Origin: Kitasatospora sp. MAA4 | GTDB taxonomy: Bacteria > Actinomycetota > Actinomycetes > Streptomycetales > Streptomycetaceae | DNA length: 64,000 nt | Direction: 5' to 3' | NCBI RefSeq assembly: GCF_029893355.1 | Contig: NZ_JARZAI010000011.1 | Span: 186,001-250,000, forward strand | Shown here: piece after piece, positions 8,418 through 17,220 of the stretch | Position numbering within the stretch: position 1 is the first letter of the stretch | Layout of the letters: each line of letters starts with the position of its first letter | Notes under the pieces: generated by a model | Database searches by the model: none | What the model saw: only the letters and a program-made list of their open reading frames with translations | Told to the model about the DNA's origin: nothing | Made by a program: the position numbers and the translations under genes

Positions 8418-9272
8418 ATGATCGTCGTCACCGGTGCCACTGGACAGCTCGGCCGCCTGGTCGTGGAGGGCCTGCTCGCCGCGGTCCCCGCGAGCGAGGT
8501 CGCGGTCGTCGTGCGCTCGGCCGAGAAGGCCGCCGACCTCGCCGCTCGCGGCGTCGAGGTGCGGACCGCCGACTACAACCGCCCCGAGACGCTGGCCGGC
8601 GTCTTCGCGGCCGGCGACCGGGTGCTGCTGATCTCCGGCAGCGAGGTCGGCAACCGGATCCCGCAGCACCGGGCCGTGATCGACGCGGCGGCGGCGGCCG
8701 GCGCGGGCCTGCTCGCGTACACCGGGGTGCTGGGCGGCGACGCGGCCGGCTTCCGGCTGGCGGACGAGCACAAGGCGACCGAGGCGGCGATCCTCGCCTC
8801 GGGCCTGCCGTACGTGTTCCTGCGCAACGGCTGGTACAGCGAGAACTACACCGCCCACGCGGCCGACGTCGTCGAGCGCGGCGCGCTGGTCGGCAGCAGC
8901 GGCGAGGGCCGGATCGCCTCCGCCGCCCGCCAGGACTACGCGGACGCGGCCGTGGCCGTGCTGACCGGTGACGGCCACGAGGGCCGCGTCTACGAGCTGA
9001 GCGGCGACGTGGCGTGGAGCTTCGCCGAGTACGCCGCCGAGCTGTCGGCGCAGGCGGGCAAGCAGGTGGCGTTCCACAACGTGTCGGCGGACGAGCACCT
9101 CAAGGCGCTGATCGGCGCCGGGCTGCCGGAGGGCTTCGCGGGGATCCTGGTGGACGTGGACGCCGGTATCGTCCGCGGCGAGCTGGCCGGGACCAGCGGC
9201 GACCTGGCCCGGCTGATCGGACGCCCGACCACGCCGCTGGCCGCCTCCGTGCAGGCCGCCCTGAAGGCCTGA
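8418..9272 (+). CDS. NmrA-like NAD(P)-binding oxidoreductase (QorB-type quinone reductase family)
   Basis: This 284-residue atypical SDR has the glycine motif TGATGQLG (residues 5-12) and no YxxxK catalytic pair. It belongs to the NmrA/QorB family of NAD(P)H-dependent quinone or electrophile reductases and redox sensors. ATG 8418 is preferred over ATG 8403 because GAGGGAG lies 6-12 bases before it and the protein then begins MIVVTGATG. Divergence from an HxlR gene is the classical arrangement for electrophile- or quinone-inducible detoxification (family knowledge). Confidence 0.88.
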   Translation: MIVVTGATGQLGRLVVEGLLAAVPASEVAVVVRSAEKAADLAARGVEVRTADYNRPETLAGVFAAGDRVLLISGSEVGNRIPQHRAVIDAAAAAGAGLLAYTGVLGGDAAGFRLADEHKATEAAILASGLPYVFLRNGWYSENYTAHAADVVERGALVGSSGEGRIASAARQDYADAAVAVLTGDGHEGRVYELSGDVAWSFAEYAAELSAQAGKQVAFHNVSADEHLKALIGAGLPEGFAGILVDVDAGIVRGELAGTSGDLARLIGRPTTPLAASVQAALKA

Positions 9273-9316
9273 CCAGCGCCTTACCTGCCTGTCCCAGCCC
9301 CGGGCCTCCCTCTGGC

Positions 9317-9352
9317 CATCTCTGTCATGACCAAAGGGTGATTACAGAGATG
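9317..9352. promoter_or_regulatory. Inverted repeat upstream of rarD-like gene
   Basis: The arms CATCTCTGT (9317-9325) and ACAGAGATG (9344-9352) are exact complements separated by 18 bases. They could be an operator or a hairpin ending the upstream transcript. The spacing (about three helical turns centre to centre) fits a dimeric regulator. Confidence 0.4.
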
Positions 9353-9419
9353 ACAACCCCTTCCCCGCCCGCTACCGTCGGCTCGACCGACGTGCCACCG
9401 GGTGGAGGAGAGGGCCGAC

Positions 9420-10490
9420 ATGCCGCAGGGACCCCAGGGGGAGGCCGGATCGGCAGTGCGCGCCGCCGGCGCCGCGAGCAGACCGGAAACCGGCACCGGG
9501 AGCAGGACGGAAGAGGCCCGCGGCTTCTGGCTCGGCACCGCCGCCTACGGCATGTGGGGCCTGTTCCCGCTCTACTGGCCGCTGCTCGAACCGGCGGGGT
9601 CCGGCGAGATCCTGGCCAACCGGATGGTCTGGTCGCTGGTCGTGGTGGCCGCGATCCTGACCGCCCGACGGCACTGGGCGTGGATCCGCCCGCTGCTGCG
9701 CCAGCCGCGCCGGATCGCCCTCTCCGGCCTGGCGGCCGCCGCGGTCTCGATCAACTGGGGCGTCTACATCTGGGGCGTGAACTCCGGACACGTCGTCGAG
9801 ACCAGCCTCGGCTACTTCATCAACCCGCTGGTCACCATCGGCTTCGGCGTCCTGCTGCTGCACGAGCGGCTGCGCAGAGTGCAGTGGGTGGCGGTCGGCG
9901 TCGGCGCGCTCGCGGTCGTGGTGCTGACCATCGGGTACGGGCGGCTGCCCTGGATCGCGCTCACCCTCGCGTTCACCTTCGCGGTCTACGGGCTGCTGAA
10001 GAAGAAGGTCGCACTGAGCGGGCTGGAGAGCTTCGCGGTGGAGACCGCGTTCCTCTTCCCCTTCGCGCTCGGCTACCTGGTCTATCTCGGGGTACGCGGC
10101 CAGGCCACCCTGGGCCACGGCGCAGGCCACACCGGCCTGCTGATGCTCAGCGGGGTGATCACCGCGATCCCGCTGCTCTGCTTCGGCGCGGCGGCCATCC
10201 GGGTCCCGCTCTCCACCCTGGGCCTGCTGCAGTACCTGGCGCCGGTCTTCCAGTTCCTGATCGGCATCGCGGTCTTCCACGAGTCGATGCCGCCGGCCCG
10301 CTGGGCCGGCTTCGCCCTGGTCTGGGCCGCGCTGGCCCTGCTGACCTGGGACGCGCTGCGCCGGGTGCGGGCGGACCGGGCCCAGCTCGCCGCGCTGCGC
10401 GAGGCGGCCGGCGCGGACCGGGCCGTGGCCGCAGCAGCAGCTGCGGCCGGCACCGATCCGGCGCCGGCCGCAGCTCCCGTCACGCCGTGA
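9420..10490 (+). CDS. rarD: EamA-family transporter RarD
   Basis: This 356-residue inner-membrane protein has about ten hydrophobic helices. It starts after a polar N-terminal extension (1-35) with GFWLGTAAYGMWGLFPLYWPLL, the characteristic RarD opening. Two EamA halves are visible, the second containing SVNWGVYIWGVNSGH-like and FGAAAIRVPLSTLGLLQYLAP segments. RarD proteins are drug/metabolite-superfamily permeases of uncertain substrate. ATG 9420 has GGAGGAG 9 bases upstream. A Pro/Ala-rich tail ends the protein. The ABC permease gene converges from the right after 15 bases. Confidence 0.9.
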   Translation: MPQGPQGEAGSAVRAAGAASRPETGTGSRTEEARGFWLGTAAYGMWGLFPLYWPLLEPAGSGEILANRMVWSLVVVAAILTARRHWAWIRPLLRQPRRIALSGLAAAAVSINWGVYIWGVNSGHVVETSLGYFINPLVTIGFGVLLLHERLRRVQWVAVGVGALAVVVLTIGYGRLPWIALTLAFTFAVYGLLKKKVALSGLESFAVETAFLFPFALGYLVYLGVRGQATLGHGAGHTGLLMLSGVITAIPLLCFGAAAIRVPLSTLGLLQYLAPVFQFLIGIAVFHESMPPARWAGFALVWAALALLTWDALRRVRADRAQLAALREAAGADRAVAAAAAAAGTDPAPAAAPVTP

Positions 10491-10505
10491 GGCCGGCGGC
10501 CGCCG

Positions 10506-11441
10506 TTACGCGGTGACGTCCCGACTGGTGAAGCGGGCCCAGGCGGCCGAGCCGAACACCGCCAGGTACAGGGCCTGCAGGCCGAGGTTCTGCAGGATCC
10601 CCGTCCAGTACATCGGCGCGCGCAGCAGATCACCGAAGGTCAGCCACTGGTGGGTGAAGAGCCAGGGCTGAATGGCGTGCAGCTGCGGGAAGCTGTCCAG
10701 GATCTGCACCAGGATCACCAGGCCGACGGTGGTGGCCATCGCGGCGATGCCGCTGCCGGTCAGGGTGGAGACGAAGAGCCCGATCGCCACCAGCCCGGCC
10801 AGCGACAGCGCCACCACCCCGGCGATCAGCACCGCCCGCAGCAGCGCCCCGCCCAGGCCGACCGTGTCGCCGGAGAGCAGCGTCATGCTGCCCATCGGGA
10901 ACAGTGCGGCACCGGTGGCCAGGGCGGAGAGTGCCACCGCCAGCGTCGCCGCCCAGCAGAACACCATCGCCGCGAGGAACTTGGCGGCCAGCAGCCTGGT
11001 CCGCCCGGCCGGGGCGACCAGCAGGTAGCGCAGCGTGCCGGTGGCCGCCTCGCCGGCGATCGAGTCGCCGGCCACCACGCCCACCGTCATCGGCAGGAAG
11101 ACCGGCAGTGCCACCGCGAGCGCGGCGAAGACCAGGAAGAGCCCGTTCTGGGTCACCTGGGCGATGAACGCCGGGCCGTTCGCGCCGCCGTGCATGTCGC
11201 CGGTCTCGATCTTCACCACCACGCCGAGCAGCACCGGCAGCGCGGCGAGCAGCCCCAGCAGGGCGATCGTCCGGGTCCGCCGGAAGGTCAGCGTGATCTC
11301 GCTGCGGAACAGCGCCAGGAACCCGGCCGCCGTCTGCGGCCGTACGCCTGCCGGCACCCGCCCTGACACCGTGGGCGCCATGGATGCCATGGATGCCATG
11401 GACGCCGGGGACACCGTGGGTGCCACCTCAACCTGCGACAT
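10506..11441 (-). CDS. ABC-2 type transporter permease
   Basis: This 311-residue permease has about six membrane helices (FFRRTRTIALLGLLAALPVLLGVV-like first helix around 50-70) and a large extracytoplasmic loop after helix 1. The N-terminus carries a small repeat, ASMASMAS, from three copies of a 9-base unit near 11380-11409. It overlaps the upstream ATPase gene by 14 bases. Together they form an exporter whose cargo is not evident, and the preceding gene encodes a LolA-like protein. Confidence 0.88.
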   Translation of the reverse strand: MSQVEVAPTVSPASMASMASMAPTVSGRVPAGVRPQTAAGFLALFRSEITLTFRRTRTIALLGLLAALPVLLGVVVKIETGDMHGGANGPAFIAQVTQNGLFLVFAALAVALPVFLPMTVGVVAGDSIAGEAATGTLRYLLVAPAGRTRLLAAKFLAAMVFCWAATLAVALSALATGAALFPMGSMTLLSGDTVGLGGALLRAVLIAGVVALSLAGLVAIGLFVSTLTGSGIAAMATTVGLVILVQILDSFPQLHAIQPWLFTHQWLTFGDLLRAPMYWTGILQNLGLQALYLAVFGSAAWARFTSRDVTA

Positions 11442-12468
11442 CGAATCCCTCTCCGGTCAGCGCCACGAAGGCGTCCTCCAGCGTGCCGCGCTCGACCCCG
11501 AACGCCCGCACCCGCACGCCGGCCTCGACCAGCGCCGCGCACAGCCCGGGCAGCGGCTCGTCGCCTGCGGTGGCCGGCTCGCCGTCCACGCGGCCCTCCG
11601 CCACCCGGATGTCGCTCACCCCGGCGGCCGCCAGCACCTCGGCGGCCCGCGCGGCGTCCGGCGTCCGGACCACCAGGCGGCCCTGGGCCCGCGCCGCGAG
11701 CTCGGGGACGGTGCCCTGCACGACCAGTCGGCCCTTGGACATCACGGCGGCGTGCGTGCAGACCTGCTCGATCTCGTCCAGCAGGTGGGAGGAGAGGAAG
11801 ACCGTGGTGCCCTCGCCCGCCAACTCGCGGATCAGCGCCCGGATCTCCCGCATACCCTGCGGGTCGAGGCCGTTGGTCGGCTCGTCCAGGACCAGCAGCT
11901 CGCGCGGCTGGAGCAGGGCTGCGGCCAGGCCGAGGCGCTGCTTCATGCCGAGCGAGTACGCCCGGGCCTTCTTGCCGGCCGCCGCCGTCAGCCCGACCCG
12001 GTCCAGCGCCTCGCCCACCCGGCGTGCCCGGGTGCGCGGATCGGCGGTCGGGTCGGCGCTGTCGTAGCGCACCAGGTTGTCGCGCCCGGAGAGGAACCCG
12101 TACAGGGCCGGGCCCTCGATGAGTGCCCCCACCCGGGGCAGCACGCTGCCCACCGACTGCGGCATCGAGGCGCCGAGCACCGTCGCCACGCCGGACGTCG
12201 GGGCGATCAGGCCCATCAGCATCCGGATGGTGGTGGTCTTGCCCGAGCCGTTCGGACCCAGGAAGCCGAAGACGCTGCCGCGCGGGACCGTCAGGTCCAG
12301 CCCGTCCACGGCCAGCTGGCCGCCGGCGAACCGCTTGGTCAGGCCCTGGGTCCTGATCACCGAAGGAGGGCCGACGGGGGCCGGGTCCGCCGCAGCGGCC
12401 CGACCACCCGTCAGGGTCCCCTCGGTCTCGGCGCTCTCGATGCTCTCGACGAGCGGGGACTGGGTCAC
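11428..12468 (-). CDS. ABC transporter ATP-binding protein
   Basis: This 346-residue ATPase has a Walker A GPNGSGKTTT (about 73-82), signature YSLGMKQRLGLA, Walker B LLVLDEPTNGLDP and the H-loop LSSHLLDE. A C-terminal extension of about 100 residues resembles the DUF4162-type regulatory domain of drug/lantibiotic exporters. The GTG start directly abuts the TAG stop of the upstream LolA-like gene, so it is probably co-translated. It works with the permease encoded at 10506-11441. Confidence 0.92.
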   Translation of the reverse strand: MTQSPLVESIESAETEGTLTGGRAAAADPAPVGPPSVIRTQGLTKRFAGGQLAVDGLDLTVPRGSVFGFLGPNGSGKTTTIRMLMGLIAPTSGVATVLGASMPQSVGSVLPRVGALIEGPALYGFLSGRDNLVRYDSADPTADPRTRARRVGEALDRVGLTAAAGKKARAYSLGMKQRLGLAAALLQPRELLVLDEPTNGLDPQGMREIRALIRELAGEGTTVFLSSHLLDEIEQVCTHAAVMSKGRLVVQGTVPELAARAQGRLVVRTPDAARAAEVLAAAGVSDIRVAEGRVDGEPATAGDEPLPGLCAALVEAGVRVRAFGVERGTLEDAFVALTGEGFDVAG

Positions 12469-13782
12469 CTACTTCACCCCGGCCGCACTCTGCAGGACGG
12501 GCAGGGTCACGGCGCCGGCGTAGACCCGGCCGTCGTCGGTGATCAGCACGTTCAGCACCTTGGTGCTGATCAGCTCGCCACCGGCGACCGGCTTGCCGAG
12601 CGACTTGAGCAGCGAGGACGTGCCGAGCCCGCTGAGCCTGCGGCCCTTCGCACCCTGCGCGGTGCCCGCGATGGCCGCACTGCCCTCGTTGGACGGGAGG
12701 TGGAAGGAGAGCACGGTCGTCCAGTCCGAGCCGATCACCCGGGTGCCGTTGGTGCCGTTGGCGCCCTGCGGAGCCCGCTGGTCCTTCGGGGTGTTCGGCA
12801 GCTCGGGGGCCTTCTGGGCCTTCTCGGCCTTCGGATCGGCCTTCTGCTCCGTGATCTTCGCGCCGCGCGGCGGGGTGAAGTTGAACGTACTGGCAGCGGG
12901 AGCACCGAACGTGACGTCGCTGAAGTGCACGTCGAGGATGGTGGCGCCGCCGGTGCCGGTGGCGAGCACGGCCAGCGGGGTGCCGGTGGCGGAGTCCACC
13001 GCGATCCGGACCTCGCCGATCGTCGAGCCCGCCTGCTTGGGCTTGAGCGCCAGCTCGTAAGCGCTGCGCCCGGCGACCGTGGCCGTGCCGTCCACCGTCA
13101 CCGTCGAGCTGGCGGCGCTCTGCGCCAGGAACTGCCGGGCGGCCTCCTGCGGGGTGGTCGGCAGGCCGGTGAGCGGCGCTGCCGCCGGGTGCTTCGACCC
13201 GGGAGCCTTCGCCTCGGCGCCCTGCGGGGCGGACAGGTGCAGCGCCGAGTTGCTCGAACTGTCCCAGGCCCAGAGCTGGTCGCCGTTGTGGATCACGTCG
13301 TACTCGGCCAGGCTCTGGACCAGCGCGATGCGCTGCTTGTCCGGCCCGTCCACGGCCACCCGCAGGGTGTGGTCGCCCGCGAGCAGCGCGCTGAGCTGCT
13401 CCTCGGGCGAGGCCGCCGAGCCGTTCGCCTCCTTGGCCTGACCGCTGCCGCCGGCCGCACCCGCCGTGCCGGTCACGGCTGCCGCGGCGCCGCCGTGGCC
13501 CGCCATGGCGAGCAGCTCGGACGGGATGCCGAGGTCGGCCGAGACCTGGACCGTGCCGCTGAGCTGCTGGGTGTCCGACCCCAGCGCCTTGCTGATCAGC
13601 TGCTCCGCCGTCAGCGAGGGCAGCGTCGGTGATCCGTCGCTGGCGAGCGCCGGCACCAGGTTCACGCCCGCCACCGCGACGGCGGCGACCGCCACCGGCA
13701 CCAGCAGCCGCAGTGCCGCCCGGCGCCGGGACCGGTAGGTCTCGCCGCTCTGCTCGCCTTCGAAGCCCGCATAGTCAGTCAT
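12469..13782 (-). CDS. LolA-like (outer-membrane lipoprotein sorting family) membrane-anchored protein
   Basis: This 437-residue protein has a basic stretch RSRRRAALR followed by one membrane helix (about 22-45). An extracytoplasmic LolA/DUF2092-type beta domain follows (DHTLRVAVDGPDKQRIALVQ, GDQLWAWDSSSN, YELALKPKQAGSTIGEVRIAVD). Actinomycete proteins of this type may carry lipids or lipoproteins across the wall, but the role is not settled. ATG 13782 was chosen because GGAGGGG lies 11 bases upstream and the protein then begins MTDYAGFE. It is the first gene of a three-gene unit with the ABC exporter. The C-terminal part contains a KAEKAQKAPELPNTPKDQ linker. Confidence 0.75.
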   Translation of the reverse strand: MTDYAGFEGEQSGETYRSRRRAALRLLVPVAVAAVAVAGVNLVPALASDGSPTLPSLTAEQLISKALGSDTQQLSGTVQVSADLGIPSELLAMAGHGGAAAAVTGTAGAAGGSGQAKEANGSAASPEEQLSALLAGDHTLRVAVDGPDKQRIALVQSLAEYDVIHNGDQLWAWDSSSNSALHLSAPQGAEAKAPGSKHPAAAPLTGLPTTPQEAARQFLAQSAASSTVTVDGTATVAGRSAYELALKPKQAGSTIGEVRIAVDSATGTPLAVLATGTGGATILDVHFSDVTFGAPAASTFNFTPPRGAKITEQKADPKAEKAQKAPELPNTPKDQRAPQGANGTNGTRVIGSDWTTVLSFHLPSNEGSAAIAGTAQGAKGRRLSGLGTSSLLKSLGKPVAGGELISTKVLNVLITDDGRVYAGAVTLPVLQSAAGVK

Positions 13783-13895
13783 CGTGTTCAGCCCCTCCGT
13801 CGCAGTCCCCAACTCGTCCACTCTCATTAGAGACCCCGGCGCCGACCCTGCCATCGCCCTGGAGGGGCAAGTCGGCATACCTCCAGAGGGGCACG

Positions 13896-13959
13896 TGACC
13901 CTGATCCCTTCTCAGGGTCAACGGGCGTGGTGGGTCCTCCTACTGGCGTAGGGTCACGT
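13896..13959. promoter_or_regulatory. TGACCCT-type repeats in the divergent lolA/fbiC promoter region
   Basis: TGACCCTGA (13896-13904) and TCAGGGTCA (13912-13920) form a 9-base-arm dyad with a 7-base centre. A third copy, AGGGTCACGT (13950-13959), ends just before the fbiC start and is the exact complement of ACGTGACCCT upstream. The repeats look like operator half-sites. Confidence 0.5.
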
Positions 13960-13960
13960 C

Positions 13961-16552
13961 ATGCACGACATGCGTCCCTCGGAGCCGCCCGCTGTTGCAC
14001 CCACCGCCAACGCGATGCGCAGAGCGCTGCGTCGGGCCCGTGACGGGGTGGCGGTGGACGTCGGCGAGGCGGCCGTGCTGCTCCAGGCCCGCGGGGAGGA
14101 CCTGCGGGACCTGTGCGCGACCGCCGCCCGGGTGCGCGACGCGGGTCTGGAGGCGGCCGGCCGCCCCGGGGTGATCACCTACTCCAAGAAGGTGTTCATC
14201 CCGCTCACCCGGCTCTGCCGGGACCGCTGCCACTACTGCACCTTCGTCACCGTCCCCGGCAAGCTGCGCAAGGACGGCCACGGCCTCTACCTGTCGCCGG
14301 ACGAGGTGCTGGAGATCGCCCGCCAGGGTGCCGCGCTGGGCTGCAAGGAGGCCCTGTTCACCCTGGGCGACCGCCCCGAGGACCGCTGGCCCGAGGCCCG
14401 CGAGTGGCTGGACGCGCACGGCTACGACGACACCCTCGCGTACGTCCGGGCGATGTCGATCCGGGTGCTGGAGGAGACCGGCCTGCTGCCGCACCTCAAT
14501 CCGGGAGTGCTGAGCTGGACCGACTTCCAGCGCCTGAAGCCGGTCTCCCCCTCGATGGGGATGATGCTGGAGACCACCGCCACCCGGCTCTGGTCCGAGC
14601 CCGGCGGCCCGCACCACGGCTCGCCGGACAAGGAGCCGGCCGTCCGGCTGCGGGTACTGGAGGACGCCGGGCGCAGCGCCGTCCCGTTCACCACCGGCAT
14701 CCTGATCGGCATCGGCGAGACCTACGAGGAGCGGGCCGACTCGCTCTTCGCGATCCGCCGGATCGCCCGGCAGTACCACGGGATCCAGGAAGTCATCGTG
14801 CAGAACTTCCGGGCCAAGCCGGACACCGCGATGCGCGCGATGCCGGACGCCGAGCTGGAGGAGCTGGCCGCCGCCGTCGCGGTGGCCCGGGTGGTGCTCG
14901 GCCCGTCCGCGCGGCTCCAGGCGCCGCCGAACCTGGTCGACGGGGAGTACCAGCTGATCATCGACGCGGGCATCGACGACTGGGGCGGCGTCTCGCCCCT
15001 GACGCCCGACCACGTCAACCCCGAGCGCCCCTGGCCGCAGATCGACGACCTGACGGCCCGCACCGCCGCCGCCGGCTTCGAACTGCGCGAGCGCCTGACG
15101 GTCTACCCCGAGTACCTGCTGCACGGCGAGCCCTGGCTCGACCCGCGCCTGCTGCCGCACGTCACCGCGCTGGCCGACCCGGTCACCGGCCTCGCCCGCC
15201 CGGACGCGCTGCCGGTCGGCCGCCCCTGGCAGGAGCCCGAGGACCTGCCCGCCGCCTCGGGCCGCACCGACCTGCACCGCACCATCGACACCGAGGGCCG
15301 CACCGGCGACCGCCGGGCCGACTTCGAGGACGTCTACGGCGACTGGGAGGCACTGCGCGAGCAGGTCCGCGCGATGCCCCCCGAGCGCCTGCCCGGCGAC
15401 GTCCGGGCCGCCCTCGCGGTGGCCGCCGACGACCCGACGAAGCTGACGGACGACCAGGCCCTCGCCCTCTTCCACGCCGACGGCCCGGCCCTGGACGCGC
15501 TCTGCGCGATCGCCGACGCGGTGCGCCGCGACGCGGTCGGCGACACCGTCACCTACTGCGTCACCCGGAACATCAACTTCACCAACGTCTGCTACACCGG
15601 CTGCCGGTTCTGCGCCTTCGCCCAGCGCCGCACCGACGCCGACGCCTACACCCTCTCGCTCTCCCAGGTCGCCGACCGGGCCGCGCAGGCCTGGGACGTC
15701 GGTGCCACCGAGGTCTGCATGCAGGGCGGCATCCACCCGGACCTGCCGGGCACCGCCTACTTCGACATCGCGCGGGCGGTGAAGGAGCGCGTCCCGGGCA
15801 TGCACGTGCACGCCTTCTCCCCGATGGAGGTCGTCAACGGGGCTACCCGGACCGGCCTTTCGATCCGCGACTGGCTGGCGGAGGCGAAGCAGGCCGGGCT
15901 GGACACCATCCCCGGCACCGCCGCCGAGATCCTCGACGACGACGTCCGCTGGGTGCTCACCAAGGGCAAGCTGCCGACCGCCACCTGGATCGAAGTGGTC
16001 ACCGCGGCCCACGAGTTGGGCATCCGCTCGTCCTCCACCATGATGTACGGCCACGTGGACACCCCGGCGCACTGGCTCGGCCACCTGCGGCTGCTCGCCG
16101 AGATCCAGCAACGGACCGGCGGCTTCACCGAGTTCGTCACCCTCCCGTTCATCCACACCAACGCCCCGGTCTACCTGGCCGGAATCGCCCGCCCGGGTCC
16201 CACCCACCGCGACAACCGCGCGGTGATCGCGATGGCCCGCCTGCTGCTGCACACCCACATCCCCAACATCCAGACCAGCTGGGTGAAGTTGGGCGCCGAG
16301 GGCGCCGCCGAGATGCTCCGCTCCGGCGCCAACGACCTGGGCGGCACCCTGATGGAGGAGACCATCTCCCGGATGGCCGGCTCCGCCTACGGCAGCTACA
16401 AGTCCGTCCGCGACCTGGAGGCCATCGCCGAAGCCGCCGGCCGCCCCAGCCGCCAGCGCACCACCACCTACGGCGAAGTCCCCCCAGAACGCCGCGCCGC
16501 CGCCCTGGCCTCCGACGGCCACCTCCCCGACCTCCTCCCGGTCCTGGAGTAG
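13961..16552 (+). CDS. fbiC: 7,8-didemethyl-8-hydroxy-5-deazariboflavin (FO) synthase
   Basis: This 863-residue protein is the fused CofG/CofH radical-SAM enzyme that makes FO, the chromophore of coenzyme F420, from tyrosine and 5-amino-6-ribitylaminouracil. Two CxxxCxxC cluster motifs are visible: Cys86-Cys90-Cys93 in the N-terminal (CofG) half and Cys544-Cys548-Cys551 in the C-terminal (CofH) half. Length and motif spacing match full-length FbiC. The ATG at 13961 has no strong ribosome site; a second ATG lies 9 bases in. No other F420 gene is in the window. It converges on the next gene with only 4 bases between. Confidence 0.96.
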   Translation: MHDMRPSEPPAVAPTANAMRRALRRARDGVAVDVGEAAVLLQARGEDLRDLCATAARVRDAGLEAAGRPGVITYSKKVFIPLTRLCRDRCHYCTFVTVPGKLRKDGHGLYLSPDEVLEIARQGAALGCKEALFTLGDRPEDRWPEAREWLDAHGYDDTLAYVRAMSIRVLEETGLLPHLNPGVLSWTDFQRLKPVSPSMGMMLETTATRLWSEPGGPHHGSPDKEPAVRLRVLEDAGRSAVPFTTGILIGIGETYEERADSLFAIRRIARQYHGIQEVIVQNFRAKPDTAMRAMPDAELEELAAAVAVARVVLGPSARLQAPPNLVDGEYQLIIDAGIDDWGGVSPLTPDHVNPERPWPQIDDLTARTAAAGFELRERLTVYPEYLLHGEPWLDPRLLPHVTALADPVTGLARPDALPVGRPWQEPEDLPAASGRTDLHRTIDTEGRTGDRRADFEDVYGDWEALREQVRAMPPERLPGDVRAALAVAADDPTKLTDDQALALFHADGPALDALCAIADAVRRDAVGDTVTYCVTRNINFTNVCYTGCRFCAFAQRRTDADAYTLSLSQVADRAAQAWDVGATEVCMQGGIHPDLPGTAYFDIARAVKERVPGMHVHAFSPMEVVNGATRTGLSIRDWLAEAKQAGLDTIPGTAAEILDDDVRWVLTKGKLPTATWIEVVTAAHELGIRSSSTMMYGHVDTPAHWLGHLRLLAEIQQRTGGFTEFVTLPFIHTNAPVYLAGIARPGPTHRDNRAVIAMARLLLHTHIPNIQTSWVKLGAEGAAEMLRSGANDLGGTLMEETISRMAGSAYGSYKSVRDLEAIAEAAGRPSRQRTTTYGEVPPERRAAALASDGHLPDLLPVLE

Positions 16553-16556
16553 CCAC

Positions 16557-16982
16557 TCACTTCTGCTGACCGGGCGCGATCACGCTCCAGACCCGCTTGC
16601 CGACCCCGTCACGCGCACCGAACCCCCAGGACGCGGAGACCTGCTGCACCAGCAGCAGCCCGCGCCCGGATTCGTCCTGCGCGTCGCTGCTCGGTTGTGG
16701 AAGGTCGCCGCACGCGTCCTCCACCGCGATCCAGAGTTCCGTAGGACTCACGCGGAGCCCGACCCAGATCAACTGCCCTGCTCTGGTGCCGTGTACGAGC
16801 GCGTTGGTGACGAGTTCAGAGAGAACCAACGCGCCGTCGTCGGAGAAGCGCTGACCGCCGTCGACACGCCCAAGCAGCTCCCGCAGCAACCGACGGGCGA
16901 GTCCGGGCGCGCGTCGGTTGCCGGGAAGCCAGCAGTGGTCTTCGCCGAACCTCGCGGGTGGGATATCCAGGGTTTCGGACAT
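16557..16982 (-). CDS. Anti-sigma-type ATP-binding protein (HATPase_c, SpoIIAB/RsbW-like)
   Basis: This 141-residue GHKL ATPase fold has the N-box LVLSELVTNALVHG (about 51-64), VEDACGDLP and the G2 motif GRGLLLVQQV. Streptomycetes encode many such proteins next to DUF5753/DUF397 genes, where they are thought to act as kinases or binding partners of regulatory proteins. It is divergent from the DUF5753 gene at 17221, with two palindromes in the shared intergenic region. An SPSSDAQDE insertion lies between the two motifs. Confidence 0.85.
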   Translation of the reverse strand: MSETLDIPPARFGEDHCWLPGNRRAPGLARRLLRELLGRVDGGQRFSDDGALVLSELVTNALVHGTRAGQLIWVGLRVSPTELWIAVEDACGDLPQPSSDAQDESGRGLLLVQQVSASWGFGARDGVGKRVWSVIAPGQQK

Positions 16983-17103
16983 GCGAACGCCCCTTCTGGC
17001 ATGAGGACATGGCAGACGGGACTAGCGCCAGTCACTCTCGGCGAGCGTCCCGTCACATTCAGCATGATGCCTTCAGGAGATCGCTTGCAACCATGTCAGC
17101 AAA

Positions 17104-17140
17104 ATATGAAAACTTTCATATCGAACCTGAATTCGGTTCG
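17104..17140. promoter_or_regulatory. Two adjacent palindromes in the divergent intergenic region
   Basis: ATATGAAA (17104-17111) and TTTCATAT (17114-17121) are perfect arms around AC. Directly next, CGAACC (17122-17127) and GGTTCG (17135-17140) flank GAATTC. They lie in an AT-rich 238-base gap between the ATPase and HTH genes and probably serve as operators for the HTH protein. Confidence 0.55.
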
Positions 17141-17220
17141 CCTGGAGTCGGATTGACGGTGGCGAAGGCTTCATCACCCGGGCAGACTGGTCCACTGACA
17201 GGTCAGGAGGGCTGTGGAGC

